From Colwellia_A sp041890515 (GTDB lineage: Bacteria > Pseudomonadota > Gammaproteobacteria > Enterobacterales > Alteromonadaceae), in contig JASDWX010000130.1 of NCBI GenBank assembly GCA_041890515.1, forward strand, positions 1-37,606: a stretch of 37,606 nt of DNA. Direction: 5' to 3'. Both the position numbers and the translations under genes were made by a program. Shown in pieces: positions 1 to 8,854 of this stretch (position 1 is its first letter; every line of letters begins with the position of its first letter). Under the pieces are notes generated by a model. It was not told where the DNA came from. It made no database searches and worked only from the letters and a program-made list of their open reading frames with translations.

Positions 1-3
1 GAT

Positions 4-60
4 AAACGGTGCTTGCCAAACACACCATTACCGCGGAGCGGTTTAGTTCTTTGTAGCAAA
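4..60 (+). repeat. Left copy of 57-bp terminal inverted repeat
   Basis: This sequence is the reverse complement of 37550-37606 over 57 bases with a single mismatch (position 55, a here and g in the other copy); positions 4-54 are identical. Two short hairpins are visible: GTGCTT/AAACAC at 9-23 (one G-U pair) and ACCGC/GCGGT at 30-42, each with a 3-base loop. It lies beyond the 3' end of trkH. I do not recognise it as tRNA, 5S rRNA or a known insertion-sequence end. A REP-like dispersed repeat fits best, but no third copy is seen in the window. Confidence 0.9.
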
Positions 61-275
61 TACAGCCCTTAGAGTGATATTTTAGAAGTTTACTATTTCA
101 AAGTATAATTAAATTTTTTTAAAGGTATTTTCGGTGCTTAAACGTAATAATTCCAGTTTCCGACTTTATTTAACGGTTTCCATCTTTATGTAGAAGGTTT
201 TAACTTTATTCAATTTCTCCAATAATATATATCTATCAATTAGTTATATCGATTTTCAATGAGCTAACTTTATTA
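61..275. other. Non-coding stretch, nothing recognised
   Basis: This AT-rich stretch lies between the terminal repeat and the end of trkH. I see no gene, no clear intrinsic terminator for trkH and no RNA gene in it. Confidence 0.6.
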
Positions 276-1727
276 TTAAGAGCGCCAAAAAGCCGGTGTG
301 AATAACACCAATAAAGTGAATATCTCCAAACGCCCAAATAGCATCGCCACAATTAATACCCATTTACTGAAATCAGTAATATCAGCATAATTTGCAGCAA
401 CAGCCCCTAAACCTGGACCTAAGTTATTCAAACAAGCAGCCACTGCAGTAAAAGCAGATAAATCATCCATTCCAGTAGCCAGAAGAAGCAACATACAAAT
501 AATGAAAACAGCAGCATAAGCTGAAAAGAAACCCCATATAGCTTCAACGACACGATCAGGTAAAGCTTTACGACCTAACTTTATAGTGAATACCGCTTTA
601 GGGTGCACTAATCGGTTTAATTCTCTCAATCCTTGTAAATATAAAAGTACAACGCGCACAACTTTCATGCCACCACCCGTACTACCCGCACAACCTCCTA
701 TAAAACTGGCAAAAATTAATAACATAGGAAGTAATGTTGGCCAACCTGCAAAGCTTGTTGTAGCAAAACCGGCGGTAGTACTAATGGAAACTGACTGAAA
801 CAAAGCTTGATCAAAGGCTTCAAAGCCATTTTCATAAGTACCTGTTGCTAACAGAACCACTAAACAAATCAACGTTAGAACAAACTGAATTGCGATAAAG
901 ACTTTAAACTCAGGGTCATAAAAATAACTTTTTAATGACCTACTGTGCAATACAGCAAAGTGAAGTGCAAAATTAACACCTGCTATTAATAAGAAAAACA
1001 CACAAACAAAGTTAATGGCTGGGCTATTAAAGTACCCTATACTTTCGGTATGCGTGGAATACCCCCCAATAGCAATGGTTGAAAAAGCGTGACAAATAGC
1101 ATCAAAAGCAGACATACCTGCTCCCCAATAACTAATCGCACAAGCGATGGTTAAAAATAGATAGATATACCACAAGTGTTTAGCTGTATCTGCAATACGC
1201 GGTGTCATTTTTGAATCTTTTACCGGGCCGGGTGTTTCAGCACGATAAAGTTGCATACCACCAATACCTAACATAGGTAAAACAGCAACAGCCAAAACGA
1301 TTATCCCCATCCCCCCCAACCATTGTAATTGCTGGCGATACCAAAGTACGGCATGCGGTAAACCATCAATCTCTTTAAGAATCGTGGCACCTGTGGTCGT
1401 TAATCCAGAAAATGATTCAAAGAAAGCATCTGCGATAGATAAGTTAGGAAATTCGAGGAGTAAAAGTGGTACCGCAGAGAAGCTTGCCAGTACAACCCAA
1501 AACAAAACAACAATTAAAAAACCCTCACGCGCACGTAAGTCACTTTTTTCATTTTTAAAGGGATACCAAGCAAGTAATCCTGCACATAAACAAAATAGAA
1601 ATGCAGTAAGAAAAGAAACACCACCACCATCACGGTAAACTAGTGCAATTAAAGCAGGCGGCAGCATAGTGACACTCAGTAAAGCCACCAACAAACCCAG
1701 AATTCGAATGATATTTTTTATTTGCAC
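276..1727 (-). CDS. trkH: Trk/Ktr-type potassium uptake protein TrkH
   Basis: Inner-membrane potassium-translocating subunit of the Trk system, which works with the cytoplasmic regulator TrkA (not in this window). The 483-residue protein has the same length as E. coli TrkH. It is hydrophobic throughout with many predicted membrane helices. The selectivity-filter segments of the four pore repeats can be recognised: TTTGAT near residue 112, IGGYST near 220, TTAGFAT near 320 and LNNLGPGLG near 435. The start codon is GTG at 1725-1727 and has no obvious Shine-Dalgarno sequence, but the N-terminus aligns with known TrkH. It follows yigZ and a small CHMI-family gene on the same strand; pepQ-yigZ-trkH is a conserved gammaproteobacterial order. 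Confidence 0.95.
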   Translation of the reverse strand: MQIKNIIRILGLLVALLSVTMLPPALIALVYRDGGGVSFLTAFLFCLCAGLLAWYPFKNEKSDLRAREGFLIVVLFWVVLASFSAVPLLLLEFPNLSIADAFFESFSGLTTTGATILKEIDGLPHAVLWYRQQLQWLGGMGIIVLAVAVLPMLGIGGMQLYRAETPGPVKDSKMTPRIADTAKHLWYIYLFLTIACAISYWGAGMSAFDAICHAFSTIAIGGYSTHTESIGYFNSPAINFVCVFFLLIAGVNFALHFAVLHSRSLKSYFYDPEFKVFIAIQFVLTLICLVVLLATGTYENGFEAFDQALFQSVSISTTAGFATTSFAGWPTLLPMLLIFASFIGGCAGSTGGGMKVVRVVLLYLQGLRELNRLVHPKAVFTIKLGRKALPDRVVEAIWGFFSAYAAVFIICMLLLLATGMDDLSAFTAVAACLNNLGPGLGAVAANYADITDFSKWVLIVAMLFGRLEIFTLLVLFTPAFWRS

Positions 1728-1833
1728 GCGTTAATTTTTATTATTAAGTAAAGTCATCGACTACATGTTTTTTGATGATAAAGCATAAAGATCAACACTG
1801 CGACTTTAAATCACGTATTTCGTCTTAATTTAT

Positions 1834-2193
1834 TCAGCTAACCCATTTGTTATAAGATTCACGTTCCATATCGACTATTTCAACGCTAATTGAAACTGAT
1901 TTAATATCAAAGGAATTTAGATGACTTAACACTTGTTTAGATAGCTCTTGCCTTTGTTCTAAATTCCGACCTGACAGAATTTTGCAACAGACATGAATAA
2001 ACCTTTGTTGATTATCGCTATTTTGACTTTCATTTCCCACAGTAAAATATGTAAAAGGTGTTGCTCTTACTTTAATATCAGTCGTTGAAAATAATGAAGA
2101 CTTAACTGCTCCTGCAAAAACCGCAGACATAACTTCTTTAACATCTAGTTCTTGAGCAAGTTCATGTGAATATTCGATAATACAATGCGGCAT
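1834..2193 (-). CDS. CHMI-family (HpaF-like) small isomerase, tautomerase fold
   Basis: A 119-residue protein that begins MPHCIIEYS. This matches the N-terminus of 5-carboxymethyl-2-hydroxymuconate delta-isomerases (HpaF), where Pro2 becomes the catalytic N-terminal proline after Met removal. The later FIHVCCKILSGR and LSISVEIVDM-like segments also fit the family, and the length is close to the usual 115-130. A good ribosome site (AGGACA) precedes the ATG. In homoprotocatechuate degraders hpaF sits with catabolic genes; here it is alone between yigZ and trkH. The family assignment is fairly safe, but the substrate is unknown and degradation of aromatic compounds should not be assumed. Confidence 0.8.
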   Translation of the reverse strand: MPHCIIEYSHELAQELDVKEVMSAVFAGAVKSSLFSTTDIKVRATPFTYFTVGNESQNSDNQQRFIHVCCKILSGRNLEQRQELSKQVLSHLNSFDIKSVSISVEIVDMERESYNKWVS

Positions 2194-2216
2194 GACTGTG
2201 TCCTTTTTATCTGATT

Positions 2217-2834
2217 TTACAGGTCATTAGACCTAAGGTTCAATAACCCTGCAGAAAGCGTTTGTAGTTGCTGTTTAACTTTTGTTAGTTGTTCTTCAGG
2301 TAAAGCTATAATCAATTCTATTTGAGCGGCAAAGTCTTGTTGAATAATTTCACCCTTAGCTTGTTCAACAAAATACAGCACATTGTTTATCTGTCCGTAA
2401 TCGCACGTTAATTGCTTTTCTACCATAGGCACTTTTGTACTTGTTTCTACTAACAATAATGCTTGACGAACACTGCCACCATAAGCCCGTTGTAACCCTC
2501 CCGTACCGAGTTTAGTGCCACCAAAATAACGAACAACTATTGCACATAACTCACCAATATCACTTCCTTGTAAAACAGCTAACATCGGTCGCCCTGCTGT
2601 CCCAGAAGGTTCGCCATCATCTGAAGAGCCATAACCTTGGCTATCATCTGGTTTTCCGGTAAGAAAGGCATAACAATGATGGCTTGCTTGAGGATGTAAT
2701 TTTCGACACTTAATTAATTGTTCTTTAGCATCTTCATGGCTTGTACATGGGGAAATAAAACAAATAAAACGACTACGGCTAACGATTGTTTCATCAACAA
2801 TATTGTTAGCCGCTATTTTGTAAGGTTTGTTCAT
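2217..2834 (-). CDS. yigZ: YigZ, IMPACT family protein
   Basis: A 205-residue member of the UPF0029/IMPACT family, related to the eukaryotic translation regulator IMPACT. The biochemical role in bacteria is not settled. The N-terminal IMPACT domain holds the family signature, running from HHCYAFL through GSSDDGEPSGTAGRPML to VVRYFGGTKLGTGGLQRAYG (about residues 52-118). A short C-terminal alpha/beta domain follows (about 140-205). The length matches E. coli YigZ (about 204). It is downstream of pepQ and upstream of the CHMI-like gene and trkH, all on the minus strand and closely spaced, so cotranscription is likely. Confidence 0.93.
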   Translation of the reverse strand: MNKPYKIAANNIVDETIVSRSRFICFISPCTSHEDAKEQLIKCRKLHPQASHHCYAFLTGKPDDSQGYGSSDDGEPSGTAGRPMLAVLQGSDIGELCAIVVRYFGGTKLGTGGLQRAYGGSVRQALLLVETSTKVPMVEKQLTCDYGQINNVLYFVEQAKGEIIQQDFAAQIELIIALPEEQLTKVKQQLQTLSAGLLNLRSNDL

Positions 2835-2867
2835 AAAGTATAAAGTCGGTGAATATAGTTTTAAGGG

Positions 2868-4187
2868 TTATTTCAACTCTAATTCACGTGTCATATTTTC
2901 GTTATGCAATTGATGAACAATAATATTATCTTCAATGCGAATGCCACCAAAAGGACGCATAGCTTCTATTTTTTCCCAATTAATCATATTGCCATTTTTT
3001 GAAGCTTTAAGATCTGCCAATAATGATTCAATGAAATATAAGCCAGGTTCTATTGTGAACACTTGATTAGTTTCAATAATACGTGAAGTACGTAAGAAAG
3101 GATGTTGTTCAGGTGTATTAGCATGTGTACCACGCTCATCGGCCATAAAGCCACCAACATCATGAGTTTGCAGTCCTAAATGATGACCTAAACCATGTGG
3201 AAAGAAGGTTGAAATTATGCCTGTTTCTACTGCAGTATTAACATCAACATTAATAAAGCCAAACTCATGCAAAACATTGCCAATATCACGGTATGTTTCA
3301 ATATGTAAATCTACATAGCTTTTACCTGGCTTTAACCCATCAACTGCATTTAGCATTAACTTATCCATACGAGCAATCAATTCAGCAAATTTGTCACGCT
3401 TAAAAGAATAAGTACGCGTTATATCAGAAGCATAACCATGGAAATTAGCACCCGCATCAATCAAGAATGAACGATGAGCTTGTGGTACATCACGGTTTAA
3501 AGCAGTGTAATGCAAAATTGAGGTATTAGTATTAAGGGCAACAATATTACCGTAAGGTGTTTCATCACTGGTGTGATTTGTTGCTTTTAAATAAGCTTGT
3601 TGAATGTCAAATTCTGATGAGCCCTGTAAAAAAGCATTTTTCGCAGCTTTGTGACCTTTAACTGCAATAGCATTAGATTTACGTAAACATTCTTGCTCGT
3701 ATTGCGTTTTATAAGCACGATGATAATGAAGGTAATTAAGTAAAGGTTCTGGATTTATATTTTTAAAACCTAACGCTTTTGCTACTTCAATATGTTCGCC
3801 GATATAAGCAAAATCAGTTTTATCGTAAGGGAGAAGTTTTTCTACGTCTGATGCTTTAGTTAACACCTGAATATCAAAAAATTCATTCCAATAAGTGTCA
3901 ACTAAAGGGGTAATTTTATGCCAAAAATCAACCGGTTGATAATAAATAAGCGTAGGCTTATCTTCACCATTAATGATCAGCCAACAATTAGGGATATTCA
4001 CTAATGGCAACCACCATTTAAAATGAGGGTTCACTTTAAAGGGATATCCATAATCATCAAGAAACACTTTAATTTCTTGACCAGAATGAATCACTAAACC
4101 TTGAAGGTTCTCACGACGTAAAGCCGATTTTGACCGTTTTTGAAGTTCGGTAATATGGGCTGGATAAAGCGTTGCTAATTTGATCAT
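2868..4187 (-). CDS. pepQ: Xaa-Pro dipeptidase PepQ
   Basis: Cytoplasmic metallopeptidase that cleaves Xaa-Pro dipeptides; PepQ is also known to hydrolyse organophosphate triesters. The 439 residues match the family length (E. coli 443). The C-terminal pita-bread fold shows all five dinuclear metal ligands: Asp244 and Asp255 (DAGANFHGYASDITRTY), His335 (HGLGHHLGLQTHDVGG), Glu380 (FTIEPGLYF) and Glu419 (GIRIEDN). The N-terminal half is the creatinase-like domain. ATG start at 4187. It lies between slt and yigZ on the same strand. Confidence 0.96.
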   Translation of the reverse strand: MIKLATLYPAHITELQKRSKSALRRENLQGLVIHSGQEIKVFLDDYGYPFKVNPHFKWWLPLVNIPNCWLIINGEDKPTLIYYQPVDFWHKITPLVDTYWNEFFDIQVLTKASDVEKLLPYDKTDFAYIGEHIEVAKALGFKNINPEPLLNYLHYHRAYKTQYEQECLRKSNAIAVKGHKAAKNAFLQGSSEFDIQQAYLKATNHTSDETPYGNIVALNTNTSILHYTALNRDVPQAHRSFLIDAGANFHGYASDITRTYSFKRDKFAELIARMDKLMLNAVDGLKPGKSYVDLHIETYRDIGNVLHEFGFINVDVNTAVETGIISTFFPHGLGHHLGLQTHDVGGFMADERGTHANTPEQHPFLRTSRIIETNQVFTIEPGLYFIESLLADLKASKNGNMINWEKIEAMRPFGGIRIEDNIIVHQLHNENMTRELELK

Positions 4188-4243
4188 TGATCACTACTCT
4201 AAAATTTTTTCAACATCATATCACACTATCATAAAACTTTAAT

Positions 4244-6163
4244 TTACTGCCCAATACTCATCTTGGATATTTTATCAAAAAGCGAGTTTTTCTGCCCTAC
4301 TTTCAATTGGTAAATTTCTTGATAGGCCATTACACTTTTAACATATTCACGTGTCTCTTTATAAGGAATAGTTTCAATCCACATATCGGCAGGCATAGAT
4401 TTCAAATCTTTGAGCCAAGTTTTAACTCGATAAGGTCCAGCATTATAAGCAGCTGTCGCTAATACTTGATTACCGTCATGACGATCGAGTAATCGTTTTA
4501 AATACTTAGTTCCTAGCTTTATATTCTCGTTTGCATTCATTAAGTGTTTATTTGTCACTTTACGTTTATGTAATTGTTTAGCCGTTGCTGGCATAACCTG
4601 CATTAAACCTTTAGCACCCGCTGGCGAGTTTGCGTCTGCCATAAAGGAGCTCTCTCTTCGTGCTATAGCAAATGCCCAAGCAGGGTTTATTTTGTAATTA
4701 CTTGATGAATTTATAATTTCGTCTTCGAAGGCTAATGGAAAACGTAAATCTACATCATTTAAATAACCCACTTTAGATAAAGTAAATATTGCTCGGTCAA
4801 ACCATTTGGCTTCATAAGCAATTCTTGATGCCGCCAGTTTTTCTCTATCACTTAGTTGTGACAACCAGTAATTCCATTCTCGTCTAGCACTATGAAATCG
4901 CCCAATATGGAAAAATTCAAACGCTCTTTTAGCAGCTGGATTTGTCAACAACTCGACTTTTTCAGTATGAGTAATTTCTAGGGGCATGTTTTGTAAGTTT
5001 ACATTTTTTTGTATGGCACTCGCAGCAAGAAAACCATAATAATGGCGTTTTTCCGCTAATTCACTTAACACTTCATGTCCTAAAACTTTATCACCTGTTT
5101 CTATCAAACTTCGCCCATACCAATACTGCCATTGATTTTTGGCATGTAGTGTTTGCGGTAATGCTTTCAAACTACTTTTTATCTCTGGCCAATCTTGTCC
5201 TCTGAGTAAATCTGCCATTCTCCACTGCACTATATTGGTAGACTGCAAACCTTCATCTACTTTTGCTAACCATTCTTTTGAGCTTTTATGGTTTTTACTG
5301 GCTAACGCAATAGCGAATTTTAAAACAATTTGTTGTTGTTGAGATTTAGAAAAAGGTAAAACTTCTATCGCTTTACTATACGTTTTTAGCGCTTTTTTTG
5401 GATCTCGCCAAATTAACCGCTTTAATCCATAAGCAGCTATAGTCGCTTCCTTAGGAGACTTCTGTGGAAAACGATTCATGCGACTAATATAAGCAGGATC
5501 ACGGCGCACTTTATGCCACAGTTTTCCTAAATATTTTTCTTTTTCTGGTAATAATTTTGTTAAATAAGGAATTAATGTATGTTTACCGCCATCAGCTGCC
5601 AAGGCTATTCTTTTCCATATGACATCTTTTGTTCTATAGCCTGCTTTTTGCCAACGACTAAATAGGGGGTCACATACTTTAGGCTGCGACTTACCTACTA
5701 TCCATAATGCAGTCAATTGAGGTAATACCCTAGATTCTGCAACACCTGACTTTAATTGATATCGGTAATATTGGCAGGTCAATTCTACGTTTGATGTAGG
5801 AATAAAAAAATTTTGAAACAATATTTGATTATTACGTTTAGCCAAATATGTTAACCACTTCTTGCGTAACGGCCAATCAAGAGGTGAACCTTTATATTTT
5901 TGTAGAAACTTACTAATTTCTTCTGCATCTGACAATTTCATTCCATGAATTAGTCGTTGTTGATCTAAATAGGGCTGCAATGGATAGTAATGTAATTGTT
6001 GATACAGTGTTTGATATCGGGCGGTGCTAGGTTGCCAAACTTGCTTTTCAGCCTGTTGAAATATTTTACGGAATGATGTTTGGTCAGCAAGTATTGATGT
6101 GCTGATTAAACAAGAGATTGATACTGAAAAAATCCATATTAATGGAGAGCGTAATCGGAACAT
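4244..6163 (-). CDS. slt: Soluble lytic murein transglycosylase Slt
   Basis: Periplasmic enzyme that cleaves peptidoglycan between MurNAc and GlcNAc to form 1,6-anhydro-muropeptides. The 639-residue length suits Slt70 (E. coli 645). Residues 1-26 form a signal peptide ending at ILADQ. A long alpha-superhelical domain follows (about 30-480). The C-terminal SLT domain (about 490-610) contains ARRESSF with the likely catalytic Glu504, then GAKGLMQVMPATA and AAYNAGPYRVKTW. In many relatives slt is elsewhere; here it is first in a minus-strand run with pepQ, yigZ and trkH. Its promoter should lie in the 313-bp gap shared with tusA. Confidence 0.95.
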   Translation of the reverse strand: MFRLRSPLIWIFSVSISCLISTSILADQTSFRKIFQQAEKQVWQPSTARYQTLYQQLHYYPLQPYLDQQRLIHGMKLSDAEEISKFLQKYKGSPLDWPLRKKWLTYLAKRNNQILFQNFFIPTSNVELTCQYYRYQLKSGVAESRVLPQLTALWIVGKSQPKVCDPLFSRWQKAGYRTKDVIWKRIALAADGGKHTLIPYLTKLLPEKEKYLGKLWHKVRRDPAYISRMNRFPQKSPKEATIAAYGLKRLIWRDPKKALKTYSKAIEVLPFSKSQQQQIVLKFAIALASKNHKSSKEWLAKVDEGLQSTNIVQWRMADLLRGQDWPEIKSSLKALPQTLHAKNQWQYWYGRSLIETGDKVLGHEVLSELAEKRHYYGFLAASAIQKNVNLQNMPLEITHTEKVELLTNPAAKRAFEFFHIGRFHSARREWNYWLSQLSDREKLAASRIAYEAKWFDRAIFTLSKVGYLNDVDLRFPLAFEDEIINSSSNYKINPAWAFAIARRESSFMADANSPAGAKGLMQVMPATAKQLHKRKVTNKHLMNANENIKLGTKYLKRLLDRHDGNQVLATAAYNAGPYRVKTWLKDLKSMPADMWIETIPYKETREYVKSVMAYQEIYQLKVGQKNSLFDKISKMSIGQ

Positions 6164-6476
6164 ACTGTACCTTACTTAGATGAGAACTTAATGCTTTTGG
6201 AAATTTATCTATTTATATAACCACCTTAATTTTTCACGCATAGCTTAACAAAGCAAGGAAAATTAAAGTTTCTCTTATTGTTTACATACAAAATCAGCAG
6301 TTATTTTATTTCAGGAACATTTCAACCATGCGAGAGTCATGTATCTTTTACTATTTTAATGACACATCACTTTTCTAATATTTGGACCCTTGTAAAAATA
6401 TTTTAGCGCAGATATCCAGTTTTAATTTTTTTTGCTAAAATCACTCACCTTACTTTACTCATCACATTTAGTGACT
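6164..6476. promoter_or_regulatory. Divergent slt/tusA intergenic region
   Basis: This 313-bp AT-rich gap separates the divergently transcribed slt and tusA genes and must hold promoters for both. The best element for tusA is an extended -10, TGCTAAAAT at 6433-6441, about 35 bp before the ATG; no good -35 is seen. I could not assign the slt promoter with confidence, and no small ORF or RNA gene is recognised. Confidence 0.5.
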
Positions 6477-6737
6477 ATGAATACTAGCTCTGAAGATATT
6501 TTTAAAAATGCCGACCATTTTCTTGACGCTATAGGTTTACGCTGCCCAGAACCTGTAATGATGGTGCGAAAATCTATACGTAAAATGGCTGAACAAGAAA
6601 CCTTATTAGTTGAAGCTGATGATACTTCAACTACACGCGATATTCCAAGTTTCTGCCGTTTTATGGAACATGAGCTCATTGCTCAACAAACTAAACATAA
6701 ACCTTTTCTTTATCTAATAAAAAAAGGGAAAGCATAA
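6477..6737 (+). CDS. tusA: Sulfur carrier protein TusA
   Basis: Small cytoplasmic sulfur carrier that accepts persulfide sulfur from IscS and passes it to TusBCD/E for 2-thiolation of tRNA wobble uridines by MnmA. The signature LDAIGLRCPEPVMMVRKSIR includes the reactive Cys (about residue 22) in the CPxP motif. I chose the ATG at 6477 (86 residues), which matches the usual 81-85 residues. An upstream in-frame ATG at 6432 would add 15 residues that overlap the likely -10 element and are not TusA-like. No clear Shine-Dalgarno sequence precedes the ATG. The stop codon lies in the loop of the following terminator. Confidence 0.93.
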   Translation: MNTSSEDIFKNADHFLDAIGLRCPEPVMMVRKSIRKMAEQETLLVEADDTSTTRDIPSFCRFMEHELIAQQTKHKPFLYLIKKGKA

Positions 6738-6751
6738 CGCTTTCCCTTTTT
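6721..6751. terminator. Bidirectional terminator between tusA and glyS
   Basis: A perfect 13-bp stem (6721-6733 with 6739-6751) with a 5-base loop, A-tract on one side and T-tract on the other. It works in both directions, so it can end tusA on the plus strand and glyQS on the minus strand. The tusA TAA (6735-6737) lies within the loop. Confidence 0.9.
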
Positions 6752-6787
6752 AAGTTATTAGCCCTAAGAGCTAACTTCTCACTTTAA

Positions 6788-8854
6788 CTATTGTAAAAGT
6801 GCTACATCTGCAATTGCAAAGAAACTATTTCTAATCTCATTCAATAACGTTAAACGATTTGTTTTTACAGCTTCATCATCAGACATAACCATTACGTTAT
6901 CAAAAAAGTTATCAATAGGCGCTTTTAAACAAGCTAACTCTGTTAACGCTGCTTGGTAATTTTTCGCTAACATCATTGGCGCTATAGAAGTTTTAACTTC
7001 ATCGAAAGCTTTAGCTAGTGCTTTTTCTTCAGGTTCGTTCGCTAAATCTGCTTTAAATGCAGTATATAGTTCACCTTTAAATTTAGCTAAAATATTACCA
7101 ACTCGTTTGTTTGCACCCGCTAATGTTACTGACTCTTCAAGAGACTTAAAGTGGTTTACCGCCTTAATACGCTTTTCAAAATCTAATGGCGCTGTAGAGG
7201 CATTTGCCAACACCGCTTGAATAACATCAACTGAAATACCTTGTTCTTGATAATAAGCTCTAAAACGACCTAAAACGAAATCAATAACTTGCGTATTAAC
7301 GTTCTCGTTTGAAAGTTTATCACTGTACAACCCGACACTTTTCTCAACTAAGTCCTTGATATCTAGTGGTAATTGTTTTTCTATAATAATTCGGATTAAG
7401 CCTATGGCTGCTCGACGAAGTGCAAATGGGTCTTTATCACCTTTAGGGGGTTGATTAATACCAAATATACCGACCAAACTGTCAACTTTATCAGCAATTG
7501 CAACCGCACAGCCAATGTTACCTTCAGGTAAAGTATCACCAGCATAACGAGGTCTATATTGATCTTCTAATGCTTGTGCTACTTCTTTCGCTTCACCATC
7601 ATTCTGAGCGTAATACTTACCCATAGTACCTTGTACTTGTGGGAACTCTAGAACCATGTCTGACATCAAGTCTGTTTTACTTAATAAACCAGCCCGCGTT
7701 GCTTGCTCTGAGTTTTCACCTATTTGCTCTGCGATTATACCGCTCAATGAAGCAATACGTTCAGACTTCTCTTTTAAAGTACCTAATTGTTTTTGAAACA
7801 GCACAGAAGATAAACTTTCTAAGCGTGACTCCAAAGTTTTACTCTTATCTGTTTTAAAGAAAAACTCTGCATCAGCTAAACGTGGACGAATTACTTTTTC
7901 GTTACCTTTAATCACTTGGCTTGGGTCTTTACTTTCTATATTTGATACAAAAATAAACTTATTCAATAGTTGACCATTTTTGTCATTTACTGGAAAGTAT
8001 TTTTGATGATCTTTCATTGAGTAAATAAGCGGTTCTGCCGGCACATTTAAAAAGGCCTCATCAAAACTACCAATGAGTATAACTGGCCATTCAACTAACC
8101 CCGTTACTTCTTCTAATAACTCATCATCAATTAACGCTTCACCATTTAACTGATCAGCAGCTTTATTAATTTGCTCTAAAATTAAGGTTTGTCGTTGTTC
8201 ATAATCCACTTGAACAAATGCCGCGTTTAATTTTTCTTCGTACTCATCAGCATGCGCTAAAGTCACTAAACCTTCATGGTGAAAACGATGACCTGTAACT
8301 ACATTGCTTGAACTTACTTCTAACGTCTCACCAGCAATAACTTTATTGCCAAACATAATTGTTAACGTATGAACGGGACGAATAAATTGTGTACGCGTAC
8401 TTCCCCAACGCATAGGCTTAGGAATAGGCAATTTACTTATAGCAACATTAATTATCGCTGGAATTAAAACATCGACAGTTTTACCAACTTGTGTTGCGCA
8501 ATGAAGTAACCACTCACCTTTATCTGTTTTTAAACGTTTTGCTTCTTCAACACTAATACCATTTGAACGTGCCCAACCTTGTGCAGCTTTACTCGCGTTA
8601 CCTTCAGCGTCAAAAGCTACATTTACAGCGGGCCCACGTTTTTCTATTTCTTTGTCAGCTTGCTTTTCAACAAGTTTACTTACTTTAACGGCTAATCGGC
8701 GAGGTGTTGCAAACCACTTAATATCTTCATAAGCTAAACCTGCGCTGTCTAACTGATCTTTTATTTGCTGGTAGAATGTAACAGCCAGATTTTTCAATGA
8801 TTTTGGTGGTAACTCTTCAGTACCCAGTTCTATCAATAATGTTTCAGTATTCAT
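6788..8854 (-). CDS. glyS: Glycyl-tRNA synthetase beta subunit GlyS
   Basis: The 688-residue beta subunit of the bacterial alpha2beta2 glycyl-tRNA synthetase. The beta subunit mainly binds tRNA-Gly. The start TLLIELGTEELPPKSL and the segments FATPRRLAVKV, RGPAVNVAFD and EFPQVQGTMGKYYA are typical. The C-terminal part has the DALR-like anticodon-binding region. Length equals that of the family (E. coli 689). It is translationally coupled to glyQ: its ATG overlaps the glyQ stop by four bases (ATGA, 8851-8854). Confidence 0.97.
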   Translation of the reverse strand: MNTETLLIELGTEELPPKSLKNLAVTFYQQIKDQLDSAGLAYEDIKWFATPRRLAVKVSKLVEKQADKEIEKRGPAVNVAFDAEGNASKAAQGWARSNGISVEEAKRLKTDKGEWLLHCATQVGKTVDVLIPAIINVAISKLPIPKPMRWGSTRTQFIRPVHTLTIMFGNKVIAGETLEVSSSNVVTGHRFHHEGLVTLAHADEYEEKLNAAFVQVDYEQRQTLILEQINKAADQLNGEALIDDELLEEVTGLVEWPVILIGSFDEAFLNVPAEPLIYSMKDHQKYFPVNDKNGQLLNKFIFVSNIESKDPSQVIKGNEKVIRPRLADAEFFFKTDKSKTLESRLESLSSVLFQKQLGTLKEKSERIASLSGIIAEQIGENSEQATRAGLLSKTDLMSDMVLEFPQVQGTMGKYYAQNDGEAKEVAQALEDQYRPRYAGDTLPEGNIGCAVAIADKVDSLVGIFGINQPPKGDKDPFALRRAAIGLIRIIIEKQLPLDIKDLVEKSVGLYSDKLSNENVNTQVIDFVLGRFRAYYQEQGISVDVIQAVLANASTAPLDFEKRIKAVNHFKSLEESVTLAGANKRVGNILAKFKGELYTAFKADLANEPEEKALAKAFDEVKTSIAPMMLAKNYQAALTELACLKAPIDNFFDNVMVMSDDEAVKTNRLTLLNEIRNSFFAIADVALLQ

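Noticed and set aside
1..60. Terminal repeat as a tRNA or 5S rRNA fragment
   Set aside because: I could not fold it into a cloverleaf and it does not match conserved 5S segments; only two small hairpins are supported.
6432..6476. Upstream ATG of tusA
   Set aside because: It would add 15 unrelated residues and overlaps the probable -10 element; 86 residues fits TusA.
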